DNA of 64,000 nucleotides from Acidobacteriota bacterium (GCA_003225555.1 QIAM01000017.1:1-64000); one strand, 5' to 3'. Shown: positions 34,593 to 43,962, numbered from the stretch's first letter. A program made the numbers and translations. Notes: generated by a model not told the origin, from the sequence alone.

Positions 34593-35774
34593 GTGCTGAC
34601 TGAGCGCCTGGAATTCGTTCCCGAACGCGATTCCGCGACCTTTGCCGGCGTTCCGGCCGCGTCCGCCGTCTTTCTGCTTCGTGGCAAGGACGCTCAATCC
34701 GAACCTTACGTCAGCAAGACTGCCAACCTGCGTCGGCGCCTCCAGCGCCTGCTTGGTCCGGTCGAGGAGCGCACCCGGAAGCTGAACCTGCGCGATCGCG
34801 TTCGCACGATTGAGTACACACTGACTGGCTCTGAGTTCGAATCTGGTTTCGTTCTCTACCAAGTCCTGCGCGAAGCCTTTCCCAAGACCTATCAGAATCG
34901 CCTGCGCTTTCGCTTCGCTCCCTTGGTAAAGCTGCATCTTGAGAACGAATATCCGCGCGCCTCGATCACGACCCGGCTCGGCCGGTTGAACAGGCGCTCG
35001 TTTTACTATGGGCCCTTTCCTTCACGCCCCCTGGCGGAGAAATTCATGAACGACTCCCTCGACTTCTTCAAGATGCGCCGCTGCGTCGACGATCTGCATC
35101 CTGATCCGAGGTTTCCCGGCTGCATCTACTCCGAAATGAAAATGTGCCTGGCTCCGTGCTTCAAAGGCTGCACCGATCAGGCCTACTCCGTCGAGGTTGG
35201 ACGCGTGCAAGCCTACTTTGACTCCGGCGGTGGGTCCCTGGTCCGCGAGCTCTCGGTCGAGCGCGAGGCCGCGTCCTCGAACCTGGCCTTCGAAGATGCC
35301 GCTGCGATCCACGCGCGGATGGAGAAGCTCAAGCCGCTAATCAGCCAACTCCCGGAAGTCGTTCATCGTCTCGACAGGCTCTCGGCGCTCGTCATTCAGC
35401 CCAGCCATCTCGGGGAATCGGTGGCCTTCTTCCGTGTCGAGAGGGGCTTCATTTCACGTCCGGCTCAGTTTTGCATTCAGCCCGCGGAACATGCGAAATC
35501 GCAATCAATGGAGTCGCGCGTGCAATCAACCTTGGACTCGTTCCCGCTGCTGCAGCCAAAGTCGGCGATGGAAACGATGGAACACCTCGCCATCCTGAAG
35601 CGCTGGTACTATCGCGGCAGCCGGCTGGGCGAGATTTTCTTCGCCGACGACAAGGGGATTCTGCCTATGCGCCGCGTCGTGCGCGGCATTTCGCGAGTGT
35701 ATCGTGGCGAGAAGGCAGAGGAACATTCCACCACGCAGTCACAACCCCCAGGAGAGAATTCTCCAGGATCATAG
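34593..35774 (+). CDS. UvrC-like protein without the C-terminal nuclease domain
   Basis: 393 residues from GTG 34593; full UvrC proteins have about 600. The N-terminus follows the UvrC GIY-YIG plan (AASAVFLLRGK, then EPYVSKTANLRRRLQRLL), but GIY is VFLL and YIG is YVS, and the EALLLE glutamate appears replaced. The cysteine cluster (CVDD, FPGCIYSEMKMCLAPCFKGC) and a UVR-like helix (NLAFEDAAAIHARMEKLKPL), the UvrB contact, are present. The RNase-H-like nuclease and HhH parts are absent; the end is KRWYYRGSRLGEIFFADDKGI. A UvrC/Cho-related protein, possibly only regulatory. Repeat C2 follows its stop directly. Confidence 0.75.
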   Translation: MLTERLEFVPERDSATFAGVPAASAVFLLRGKDAQSEPYVSKTANLRRRLQRLLGPVEERTRKLNLRDRVRTIEYTLTGSEFESGFVLYQVLREAFPKTYQNRLRFRFAPLVKLHLENEYPRASITTRLGRLNRRSFYYGPFPSRPLAEKFMNDSLDFFKMRRCVDDLHPDPRFPGCIYSEMKMCLAPCFKGCTDQAYSVEVGRVQAYFDSGGGSLVRELSVEREAASSNLAFEDAAAIHARMEKLKPLISQLPEVVHRLDRLSALVIQPSHLGESVAFFRVERGFISRPAQFCIQPAEHAKSQSMESRVQSTLDSFPLLQPKSAMETMEHLAILKRWYYRGSRLGEIFFADDKGILPMRRVVRGISRVYRGEKAEEHSTTQSQPPGENSPGS

Positions 35775-35886
35775 GGCTGCCGTCTCGGCGGCTGTCCGGC
35801 GAGCGTCCTCGCTCTCCGCTTCGAGGGCGGGACGCCCTCGGGACAGCCGGCAAAGCCTGCCCTGAGCGAAATCGAAGGGATGCCGG
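35773..35886 (+). repeat. Dispersed GACAGCC repeat, copy C2
   Basis: Nested inverted repeats, including CGAGCGTCCTCGCTC-like and GAGGGCGGGACGCCCTC segments, and a CCTGCCCTGAGCGAAATCGAAGGG end segment. This end recurs as CCTGCCCTGAGCTAGTCGAAGGGG in copy C3 (46403). It directly follows the UvrC-like stop and precedes dinB. Confidence 0.65.
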
Positions 35887-35971
35887 CGCTACTATTGATG
35901 CTGTTTGTGACTGAAAATTGCGGCGTCGGTGAACCCTTCGGCATCGGATACGCTTCGGAGGAAAAATACTT

Positions 35972-36457
35972 GTGACGGATGCACGCGACAAGTCTCTACG
36001 CGAACACCTCGTCTACCTTCTTGCGGGCGGAGGTGCTCACGCGAAGTTCGGCGACGTTCTGAAGGACCTGCCGCCAGATTTGCGCGGGAAGAAGCCCGCC
36101 AAATTCCCGCATTCCCTATGGATGCTGCTCGAACACATGCGGCTCGCTCAATGGGACATCCTCGAGTTCAGCCGCAATTCCAAATATGTTCCTCCTGATT
36201 GGCCTGAGGGCTACTGGCCGACAACGCAGACTCCCTCCGGCACCACGGCGTGGACGAAAAGCATCCGAGATTTCCAACGAGATTTGAAAGCAATGCAGGA
36301 TCTGGTAGCGGACCCTGCGACCGACTTGTATGCTCCAATCCCTTGGGGCGATGGCCAGACGATCTTGCGCGAAGCCCTGCTCATCGCCGATCACAACGCG
36401 TACCACTTGGGACAGTTCGTCGATGTGCGACGCCTGCTGGGGGCATGGAAAGAATAA
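35972..36457 (+). CDS. DinB-family four-helix-bundle protein
   Basis: 161 residues from GTG 35972, with GGAGG ten bases upstream. It is all-helical with the DinB/YfiT metal site pattern: LLEHMRLAQWDI (first His, in the second helix) and LLIADHNAYHLGQFVDVRRLLG (the HxxxH pair near the end). Members bind zinc or nickel and some act as thiol S-transferases (BstA-type); most are uncharacterised. No partner gene is obvious. Confidence 0.85.
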   Translation: MTDARDKSLREHLVYLLAGGGAHAKFGDVLKDLPPDLRGKKPAKFPHSLWMLLEHMRLAQWDILEFSRNSKYVPPDWPEGYWPTTQTPSGTTAWTKSIRDFQRDLKAMQDLVADPATDLYAPIPWGDGQTILREALLIADHNAYHLGQFVDVRRLLGAWKE

Positions 36458-36462
36458 AACCG

Positions 36463-37708
36463 TCAACTAGCGATTGGCAATCGAAACTTGGAACCTTCAG
36501 TCCCTGGGTGTGTTTGGCGATTTTGAGCTTCCGGGCGCTTGCGAAAAACCACGCGCACTCCTTCACGCCAACGCTCGTCAATCCCCACGAACACCCAGTT
36601 GATCTCGGGCGAAATGTAACGCAGCAGTACTTCTGTAGCGGGATGCACATGCAATGCCGGCGCCACTAGAAACAGCAGCGGCTTCTCGGTCGACAATTGC
36701 TGACCACCAAAATATCCAAAGCGGGGAAACTCGCCGCGCGCATGGTGCCACTCGACCCGTGACCAGTAGTCGAGCCCTTGCATCGGCAGGTGAATATCCT
36801 CATCTGCCTTGAGCTCTACCACGGCCAGGCGGCCGTCGCGGGTCGTAGTGAGTACGTCGATCATCGCGCGGTCCAAAGCCGAAAATGCCGGCACCTGCGA
36901 GTACAGCCGGGACGAAACCAGACGCTCGTCGAGCACGCTCACGTCACCTACTGCGAGTGACTCCAGCCAGCGCTCGGGATGCATGCGCCACAGCGGATGC
37001 TGCCGCGGTCCGTACGGGTGGCGAGCGTCGCGCAGGGCTGCGAGCAATCCCTGAAATGTGGATTCACTCCGCGAGTCCAGCACGCGCTCCTCGGCGCCAA
37101 CGCCGAATACGATTTCCTGGATGCTGCGAAAGGATCCCGGCTCCGCACTGAGACGGGTGCGGGCGAACTCCAATCCGCGCCAGCGGAACGCGATCTCTGC
37201 CGCGGACAATATGGCAACTTCGCAGTTCGGCAGAATTGTGGCGACCGTGGCGATCGACTGGCCTTTCCTCAGTAACCCCCTCACGTAGATCGGCCCAAAT
37301 GACTTCTCGAGATCGACTCCTGTAGTCAATCGGGAAATTGTGAGATTGGGGAAATGTCGCTCCAAGGCTCGTCTGAGTTTGTGCTCATAGGCCGCCCGGC
37401 ACACTTTCCTGGCCGATGGAGAGCGCCGATCCCGTTCCCGGCAGATTTCGAGCTTCGTGGGACGCGACTGGCCCAGCCGTTGTACCGCCAGTCGCAGCGT
37501 CCCATTTTTCACCTCCGCGTCGAGCACGCCCCGCACGGTATTTCGCTTCAGCAGACCACAAGTGCAGAAGGCACTTGTTGTATTCCCCGGAAATCGAATA
37601 CTTCGCTCTGCCCAGATCGAAAGCAACAGCGCCATCTTCGAGGACAACGGCCCCGGCAGCTTCGCTCAGAAAGTCCTGGACAGTGCGCGTAAGCGCGTCA
37701 GGCGTCAT
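36463..37708 (-). pseudogene. Predicted PD-(D/E)XK-like nuclease gene with a single-base frameshift
   Basis: Two frames join into one protein. From ATG 37708 the first frame reads MTPDALTRTVQDFLSEAAGA and continues to KCLLHLWSAE; the second picks up RNTVRGVLDAEVKNGTLRLA and runs to the stop at 36463. The break is one extra base near 37546: gct gaa (g) cga aat. I recall proteins in which LHLWSAERNTV is continuous. The C-terminal half has MIDVLTTTRDGRLAVVELKADED, the D...E-x-K core of a PD-(D/E)XK nuclease. The whole would be about 414 residues. Its original role is unknown. The break could be real decay or a sequencing indel. Confidence 0.6.
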
Positions 37709-37860
37709 GCCAGCATTGTCTGCTATGGGAAAATTCCTGTCTGTGACGGATGAACGTTACCCATCTTTCGACACTGAATCGTTCCCAGCCCGACGCTTAT
37801 GGGATAATTGGAACCAGGCCGCTTCCGAGTCCTACTTGAACGCGCGGGCATCTAAATCAC

Positions 37861-39312
37861 GTGGATAAACAACGGTTTTTCTTCGAGCATTACGGCCTGG
37901 CCGAGCGTGACCTTGAACGCTACCTGGCGGCCGCGCTTTCCGCCGGCGGCGACTACGCCGACCTGTATTTTGAGTATCTCTCCTCCACCGCGCTCATGGT
38001 GGACGAGTCCATGGTCAAGTCGGCCTCGCAGGGCATTTCCGCCGGCTGCGGAGTGCGCGTCGTCTCCGGCGAACGCACCGGATATGCCTACACGGACGAT
38101 CTTTCTGCCGACCGCATCCTGCACGCTGCTCGCACCGCTGCTCTGATTGCCAGCGCTCCGGCGAAAACTTCGGTTGCCGGCTTTCAAAAAACGGCGGCTC
38201 GCAGCCTGTATCCCGTGACGTTGCCTTCGGTCGACGCCGAGATTACGGCCAAGGTGGAACTGGTCATGCGCGCGGACAAAGCCGCTCGGGCCTACGATCC
38301 ACGCATTAAGGAAGTTCGCGCCAGCTACTCCGACGAACTGCGGAACATTCTTGTGGTCGGTTCCGACGGGACTTTTGCCGAAGATTCCCAACCTCTGGCT
38401 CGGATGAACGTTTCGTGCATCGCCAAGACCGAAGGAAACTCGGCGCGTGGCACCTCCGGCGGCGGCGGACGCGTGGCTCTAGATTTCTTTTTCGGGGACA
38501 AGAATCCTGAGTTTTTTGCCAAAGAGTCTGCCCGTCAGGCGATTCTGCAGCTCGATGCCCGTGAGGCCCCGGCAGGCGAGATGGAAGTCGTCCTCGGACC
38601 GGGATGGCCCGGAGTGCTGCTGCATGAAGCCGTCGGCCACGGTCTGGAGGCTGATTTCAACCGCAAGAAAACGTCGGCCTTCGCAGGACTGGTCGGCAAG
38701 CGAGTGGCCAGCGAAAAGTGCACCGTCGTCGACAATGGCACCATGCCCTGGCGCCGCGGATCGCTGAATGTCGATGACGAAGGCGAACCCACGCAGGAAA
38801 CCGTGCTCATCGAAAAAGGGATCCTCAAGGGCTATCTGAGCGACAAGCTCTCGGCACGGCTGATGGGCATCTCCGACACCGGCAATGGACGCCGCGAGAG
38901 CTACGAGCACATCCCCATGCCGCGTATGACCAACACCTACATGCTGGCGGGCCAAGACAATCCCGAAGACATTATTCGTTCCGTGAAACGCGGTGTGTAT
39001 GCCGTGAACTTCGGAGGCGGCCAGGTCGATATCACGAATGGCAAGTTCGTCTTCTCGGCGTCCGAAGCCTACATGATCGAAGACGGACAGATCACCGCCC
39101 CCATCAAAGGCGCAACCTTGATCGGCAATGGTCCTGACGTGCTGACCCGCGTCTCCATGGTCGGCAACGACCTGAGGCTGGATGAAGGTGTCGGCACTTG
39201 TGGCAAGGATGGCCAGGCCGTTCCCGTCGGCGTCGGCATTCCTACAATCAAGGTGGACCGGCTCACCGTGGGCGGCACGGCCAAGAAGGATGTCGGCGGC
39301 TTCATGCAATAA
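37861..39312 (+). CDS. tldD: TldD metalloprotease subunit
   Basis: 483 residues from GTG 37861. Signature: GWPGVLLHEAVGHGLEADF with the HExxxH zinc site, EVVLGPGW, an N-terminal ADLYFEYLSS segment, the GTSGGGGRVALD loop and the C-terminal GTCGKDGQAVPVGVGIPTIKVDRLTVGG. TldD and TldE form the heterodimer that degrades unfolded or leader peptides; in E. coli they process microcin B17 and CcdA. The partner gene follows about 100 bases downstream in the same direction. Confidence 0.95.
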   Translation: MDKQRFFFEHYGLAERDLERYLAAALSAGGDYADLYFEYLSSTALMVDESMVKSASQGISAGCGVRVVSGERTGYAYTDDLSADRILHAARTAALIASAPAKTSVAGFQKTAARSLYPVTLPSVDAEITAKVELVMRADKAARAYDPRIKEVRASYSDELRNILVVGSDGTFAEDSQPLARMNVSCIAKTEGNSARGTSGGGGRVALDFFFGDKNPEFFAKESARQAILQLDAREAPAGEMEVVLGPGWPGVLLHEAVGHGLEADFNRKKTSAFAGLVGKRVASEKCTVVDNGTMPWRRGSLNVDDEGEPTQETVLIEKGILKGYLSDKLSARLMGISDTGNGRRESYEHIPMPRMTNTYMLAGQDNPEDIIRSVKRGVYAVNFGGGQVDITNGKFVFSASEAYMIEDGQITAPIKGATLIGNGPDVLTRVSMVGNDLRLDEGVGTCGKDGQAVPVGVGIPTIKVDRLTVGGTAKKDVGGFMQ

Positions 39313-39345
39313 TCTGTTTTAACGAGAACGATACAAAGCGGCCTT

Positions 39346-39375
39346 GTCATCCTGAGCGAAGCGAAGGACCTGTGC
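39346..39375 (+). repeat. Dispersed repeat GTCATCCTGAGCGAAGCGAAGG, copy D2
   Basis: Between tldD and tldE. Same class as D1 at 27286 (GTCATTCCGAGCGAAGCGAGG). A degenerate version, GTCATCCTAAGG, lies at 54350-54375. Confidence 0.65.
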
Positions 39376-39410
39376 ATTTCCTCTGCGTACTCTGCGTTTA
39401 AAGATTTTCT

Positions 39411-40796
39411 ATGTCCTCTACTCAGCTGCAAACAAACCCGAAACTGGAAACCGACCTCCGCGAGATTGCCCAGGACATCGTCCGCCGCGCTATGACCGGG
39501 GGTGCAAGCGCGGCTGAATGCGTAGTCCGTGAAGGCGATGAATTCTCCACTCTTGTCCGTCTGGGTCAGGTCGAAACTCTAAAAGAGTCCGGTTCGAAAT
39601 CTATCGGCGTGCGCGTCTTCTTCGGCCAGCGCGCCGCCAGCACCTACTCCAGCGACTTCTCCCGCGAAGGCCTCGACCGCATGGTGAGTTCCGCGTTAGC
39701 GCTGGCGAAGATCACGTCGGAAGATCCGTTTGGCGGCATTCCCGAAGCTTCCCAGCTCGGTTCACTTTCCGCTGATCTGGCTCTCTACCACGAAGATGTC
39801 TACTCGCTTCCCGGCCCCGATCGTATCGACTACGCGCGCCGCGCCGAGAAAGCCGCTCTCGACTTCGACCCGCGCATCAAGAACTCCGAGGGCGGTTCGT
39901 TTGACGCCGCTACCGGTCACAAAGTGCTCGCCAATTCCCACGGATTCGTCGGCGAGTACCGCCGGTCGTATTGTTCTGTGGCCGCCGTTCCCATCGCACA
40001 GACTGACGACGGTGCCATGCAACGCGACTACTGGTACTCGGTTGCGCGTACCTTGAAGAAACTTGACCCTCCGGAGCAAGTCGGCAAAGTTGCGGCCGAA
40101 CGTACGTTGCGCCGTCTGTGCGCGCGCAAGGCGAAGACAGCGCAAGTCCCAATCGTCTTCGATCCCATGGTCTCAACTTCGATTCTGGAGCATATTTTTG
40201 AAGGTGTGAATGGCGACTCGGTTTACCGTGGCGCGTCATTTCTGGCCGGAAAGCTAGGACAGAACATCGCCGGCGACAACGTCACCATCATCGACGACGG
40301 CACCATGCCCGGTGGCTTCGGTACGAGCCCGTTCGACGGCGAGGGAATTCCCACTCGCCGCACTGTGGTGGTTGAGAATGGTGTGCTGAAGTCCTATCTG
40401 CTCAACACCTATACCGCAAAGAAGCTGGGGCTTCAGACCACCGGCAATGCTTCGCGCGGCCTCGCCGGTACGCCCGGCATTGGTCCCGGGAACTATTTTC
40501 TGCAGCCCGGCACGAAGACGCCGAAGGAATTGATCTCCGGCATTAAAGAGGGCCTGTACGTCACCGAATTCCTAGGTCACGGTGCTAATCTGGTCACTGG
40601 AGACTACTCTCGTGGCGCTTCCGGCCTCTGGATCTCTGGCGGGGAATTCGCTTACCCGGTGGAGGAAATCACCGTCGCTGGAAATCTGAAGGAGTTGTTC
40701 TTTAATATTTCCGATATCGCCAATGATCTGGAGTTCCGCGGCTCTGTCGCTGCACCCACCATTCGAATTGAAGGATTGACGGTCGGCGGCGAGTAG
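39411..40796 (+). CDS. tldE: TldE/PmbA protease subunit
   Basis: 461 residues. It shows the PmbA/TldE architecture: ECVVREGDEFSTLVRLGQVE at the N-terminus, GVRVFFGQRAASTYSSDF, PIVFDPMVSTSILEHIFEGVNGDSV, IIDDGTMPGGFGTSPFDGEG and PTRRTVVVENGVLKSYLLN. The C-terminal NLVTGDYSRGASGLWI is the usual TldE closing motif. It lacks the HExxxH of TldD, as is normal for the non-catalytic subunit. Acts with the upstream TldD. Confidence 0.95.
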   Translation: MSSTQLQTNPKLETDLREIAQDIVRRAMTGGASAAECVVREGDEFSTLVRLGQVETLKESGSKSIGVRVFFGQRAASTYSSDFSREGLDRMVSSALALAKITSEDPFGGIPEASQLGSLSADLALYHEDVYSLPGPDRIDYARRAEKAALDFDPRIKNSEGGSFDAATGHKVLANSHGFVGEYRRSYCSVAAVPIAQTDDGAMQRDYWYSVARTLKKLDPPEQVGKVAAERTLRRLCARKAKTAQVPIVFDPMVSTSILEHIFEGVNGDSVYRGASFLAGKLGQNIAGDNVTIIDDGTMPGGFGTSPFDGEGIPTRRTVVVENGVLKSYLLNTYTAKKLGLQTTGNASRGLAGTPGIGPGNYFLQPGTKTPKELISGIKEGLYVTEFLGHGANLVTGDYSRGASGLWISGGEFAYPVEEITVAGNLKELFFNISDIANDLEFRGSVAAPTIRIEGLTVGGE

Positions 40797-40811
40797 GCCT
40801 GCATCGCAGCC

Positions 40812-41195
40812 ATGAAATTCGCAAAGGTCGTCTTCCGGATTGCCGGTATATGGGGCGTGCTGGTTCTAACGCCCTTGTACTTCATCTTCAATATGATCGG
40901 CCGCCAGCATCCTCCGCCGATCACGCATCCCGGTTTTTACTATGGCTTCGTTGCTGTGGCGCTGGCGTGGCAGGCGGCATTCGTCGTAATCGCGCACGAT
41001 CCAGTCCGCTTCCGGCCGATGATTATTCCCTCGATCCTGGAAAAGTTCGGATATGGAGTTACGCTCATCGTTCTGTACGTGCAACATCGGTTGCACTCCA
41101 GTGATCTGACATTCGCCGGTGCGGATTTGCTGCTCGGAGTTCTCTTCGTGATCGCCTTCTTGGCGACTAAGCCGAGTCAGCTGTTGCAATCCTAA
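40812..41195 (+). CDS. Four-helix membrane protein of unknown function
   Basis: 127 residues, ATG 40812, 15 bases after the tldE stop. Hydrophobic segments: IAGIWGVLVLTPLYFIFNMIG, FYYGFVAVALAWQAAFVVI, FGYGVTLIVLYVQ and ADLLLGVLFVIAFLA. The HDPVRF loop lies between the second and third. Similar small proteins occur near tldE in Acidobacteria, but no function is known to me. Confidence 0.7.
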   Translation: MKFAKVVFRIAGIWGVLVLTPLYFIFNMIGRQHPPPITHPGFYYGFVAVALAWQAAFVVIAHDPVRFRPMIIPSILEKFGYGVTLIVLYVQHRLHSSDLTFAGADLLLGVLFVIAFLATKPSQLLQS

Positions 41196-41236
41196 CGCCC
41201 TCCCGCTGACAATACAGGCGCTCAATTGGAGACACC

Positions 41237-42370
41237 ATGAATCGCAGATCGTTTCTGAACGCAACCGCAGCGGTCAGCATTGCGGCGGCACTGCCGTCTC
41301 GATCGACACTTGCCGATGGTGCACAGCTTGCCACACAGAAACCAGGCAATGAAAGATCGCCGGAGACGATTCTTCTGAAAGACTACCGCCCGAAATCGCT
41401 CCACAGAGTTCCCGTCACAGAAGTCGCGAAGGCCAAATTTCCCATCATTGATATGCACTCTCATCCCTACGCCGAGACGCCTGCTCAAGTTGACGAGTGG
41501 GTTCGGAACATGGACGAAGTAGGCGTCCAGAAGACCATCATCCTGACCATGACGACGGGGACGGAGTTCGACGCTATCTACCGCAAGTATGCAAAGTATC
41601 CCGACCGCTTCGAACTGTGGTGCGGACTCGACCTCACCGGATACGACCAACCCGGATTCGGCGCCGCTACCATCAAGGAACTGGAACGATGCCATCAAAC
41701 CGGCGCGCGCGGTGTGGGAGAGTTGCACGACAAAGGCAAGGGCCTGTCCTCTGGTGGGTCGAAGACGGTGGGCATGCATCCCGATGACGGGCGCGTGACT
41801 CCGTTGTTTGAAAAGTGCGCCGAGTTGAGAATGCCTGTCAGCCTGCACGTGGCCGACCCGATCTGGATGTATCAGCCGATGGACGAGACCAACGACGGTC
41901 TGATGAATGCTTACGAATGGCGTCTGGACAATCAACCCGACATCGTGAAGCTGCCGGCATTGATCGACATTCTCGAACACACCGTGCGCAAACATCCGCG
42001 GACGACGTTCGTCGCATGTCACTTTGCCAACCTCGACTACGACCTGGCGCGTCTCGGTGGATTGTTCGAGCGCAACCCCAACCTCTACGCCGACATTTCG
42101 GCCCGCTACGCGGAAACCGCGCCCATCCCGCGATTCACCGCGCAATTCTATGCAAAGCATGCCGACCGTCTCGTCTACGGAACCGACATGGGATTCGACA
42201 AGCCCATGTATCGCATTACCTTTCGAATTCTCGAAACGCTCGACGAGCACTTTTACGAAATTGAGCAGTTCGGCTATCACTGGAGCCTGAGCGGGTTCGG
42301 ACTGCCAGACTCAGTTCTTAAACGGGTGTATCACGACAACGCCGCCAAACTGCTCGCACGGCGAACATAG
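41237..42370 (+). CDS. Tat-exported amidohydrolase-family metal-dependent hydrolase
   Basis: 377 residues; ATG 41237 with GGAG upstream. NRRSFLNATAAVSIAAALP is a twin-arginine signal. The TIM-barrel metal residues of the Amidohydro_2 type: IIDMHSHPY (HxH), VSLHVADP, TFVACHFAN and VYGTDMGFD. The family includes decarboxylases and lactonases as well as hydrolases. The substrate cannot be inferred. The exported location is unusual for decarboxylases of this family. Confidence 0.85.
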   Translation: MNRRSFLNATAAVSIAAALPSRSTLADGAQLATQKPGNERSPETILLKDYRPKSLHRVPVTEVAKAKFPIIDMHSHPYAETPAQVDEWVRNMDEVGVQKTIILTMTTGTEFDAIYRKYAKYPDRFELWCGLDLTGYDQPGFGAATIKELERCHQTGARGVGELHDKGKGLSSGGSKTVGMHPDDGRVTPLFEKCAELRMPVSLHVADPIWMYQPMDETNDGLMNAYEWRLDNQPDIVKLPALIDILEHTVRKHPRTTFVACHFANLDYDLARLGGLFERNPNLYADISARYAETAPIPRFTAQFYAKHADRLVYGTDMGFDKPMYRITFRILETLDEHFYEIEQFGYHWSLSGFGLPDSVLKRVYHDNAAKLLARRT

Positions 42371-42433
42371 TGCGTGCCCGTGAGCACGTGTACACCGCCC
42401 CGGAGGTCTGCTGCTGATAGTACAATTCGTCTT

Positions 42434-42940
42434 ATGGGCGGGTTGATCCGGCCAACGGCTACCACCGAGGAGCGCGATTCCAGCCGCCGGATCATCGCCA
42501 TCGCGGTCGCGATCGTCATGGCCGTGGCCGTGATTGTGGCCCTGCTGCTCCGCACCGAACCCAAGGCTTCCTCTGGAGCACCACCCCCTTACGCCGCCAA
42601 ACTGCAGATTTCCGATCTCAAGATGAGCGCCGCGGAGAATTTCGTAGGTGCAACCGTGAGCTACGTAGACGGCACGGTGACCAACACCGGCGACAAGACC
42701 GTGATTCATGCTGTTGTCGAGGTTGTGTTCAAGGACGACATGGGGCAGGTAGTTCAGCGCGAGACCGTGCCGTTGCGCGCCCTGAAGACCGGGGGACCGT
42801 ACCCAGAAGCTGTCGACCTCAGCGTCTCTGCTCTGGCTTCCGGCCAGAGCCAGGCATTCCGCTTGACCTTCGAAAGCATCTCCGCACAGTGGAACAGGCA
42901 GTATCCAGAAACCAAAGTGATCAATGTCTCCCTGAAATAA
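42434..42940 (+). CDS. DUF2393-like membrane-anchored protein
   Basis: 168 residues from ATG 42434 (MGGLIRPTATTEE). One N-terminal span, RIIAIAVAIVMAVAVIVALLL, is followed by a periplasmic Ig-like domain (LKMSAAENFVGATVSYVDGT, TNTGDKTVIHAVVEVVF, PYPEAVDLSVSALASGQSQAFRLTFE). This fits DUF2393/FxLYD-type proteins found in many Acidobacteria. Role unknown, probably envelope-associated. Confidence 0.7.
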   Translation: MGGLIRPTATTEERDSSRRIIAIAVAIVMAVAVIVALLLRTEPKASSGAPPPYAAKLQISDLKMSAAENFVGATVSYVDGTVTNTGDKTVIHAVVEVVFKDDMGQVVQRETVPLRALKTGGPYPEAVDLSVSALASGQSQAFRLTFESISAQWNRQYPETKVINVSLK

Positions 42941-43000
42941 GCGATCCAGTTCACGCAAACTGGAGCCACATCAGACAGACCAAATGGTGTGCCTCGCGAC

Positions 43001-43901
43001 CTACTCGGGAGTCGCGGTAATCAAGGCAACCCTATTATCGTCCGTCGTTTCAAGAAAGGTGAAGCGCTCCGGATTCTGCGTGTAACACGCGAAACCAAGG
43101 CCAAGGGGTTGTTCTCCATCCTTCGCTGCCGGTTCATAATGCGTCGCGACAGTGCGACCGTTCAAATCGACAACCTTAATAATCTGTTCGTAGGTCTGGG
43201 GTTGCCAAAACATCACGGCGATTCTGTTTCCCGAGATATGCATGGATTCAGGCATGAAGTCGTCCCGGCCCGGATCCACTTCGAATCGGCGGACCGAACC
43301 GCCGGTGGAGATCGCATAAAAGATGGCGTGAGCAAGTCTACGCATAAGATATACGTTGCCATCGGGTCCGGTTTCCGCTTCCCCTCTTCCGACCGCATAG
43401 TTAATCGAAGGGGCTTCGGGCGATGTCACTTTGGGATCGCCGGAAGCAGCCATGTCGTGGATTTCCTGATCGTCCTTCAGCGTAAGTTCTCTCCTCAGTG
43501 TCCCGTCAGAGGAAAAAATGCCGGTGAATGGCCACATGGTTTTGTTGTTTCGGTCCTTGTCGTATTCGAGCCCTGTTACCAACAAGTCGCCATTTTGGAA
43601 AACTGCAATCTTGGAGGGGGAGAAGGGAAATCCAGGTTGCATTTTAGCTCGGACTTGACGCTTCCGTCTCTGTTGTAAGTGAATCGTATCGCGTGATCTC
43701 CAGTGCGAAGATCAATTGATATAAATCTCCGTTCGGCGCGAGCGCAAAGGCACCGGCGGCGTTAACCTTAACATCGGCTGAGTTCGCCCGGAAGATTGCT
43801 ACCCTCTCTCCCTTACTGCTCAGTTTGTGAAGCGCCTGGATGCAGTCCGGGGCAGTTCTGACATATAGATTTGCGTCGGCATCGGTGTCTAACCTTAACA
43901 T
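43001..43901 (-). pseudogene. Truncated and frameshifted beta-propeller-like protein
   Basis: The right part (43644-43901) reads MLRLDTDADANLYVRTAPDC and then GAFALAPNGDLYQLIFALEI, ending at a stop. The left part (43001-43642) continues the theme: KIAVFQNGDLLVTGLEY, TGIFSSDGTLRRELTL, ETGPDGNVYLMRRL. Between them a third frame reads IRFTYNRDGSVKSELK, the expected linking strand. Thus two shifts are needed near 43655 and 43690. One may be a five-base duplication (cgatacgattc), the other a lost A in ctaaaatg. The N-terminus also begins inside a propeller strand, without a signal peptide, so the 5' part is lost next to the blaI operator. Original role unknown. Confidence 0.6.
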
Positions 43902-43910
43902 TTCGTTTAT

Positions 43911-43950
43911 CTACGAAGATTTTCGTTGACACTACGAATACCTTCGTAGT
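43911..43950 (+). promoter_or_regulatory. Two BlaI/MecI-type dyad operators upstream of the repressor gene
   Basis: Operator 1: CTACGAA-gatt-TTCGTTG (43911-43928), imperfect in one base. Operator 2: ACTACGAA-tacc-TTCGTAGT (43931-43950), a perfect dyad that ends one base before the first ATG of the repressor frame. The centres are 21 bp apart, two helical turns, so both repressor dimers would lie on one face. BlaI/MecI repressors bind TACxxxxGTA-like dyads in this arrangement and control their own operon. Function is inferred from position and symmetry. Confidence 0.75.
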
Positions 43951-43962
43951 ATGGTCTTCTTC

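Noticed and set aside
34838-34850. GTTCGAATC, as in a tRNA T-arm (also near 30040)
   Set aside because: Both lie within well-supported coding sequence, and no acceptor or anticodon arms are found around them.
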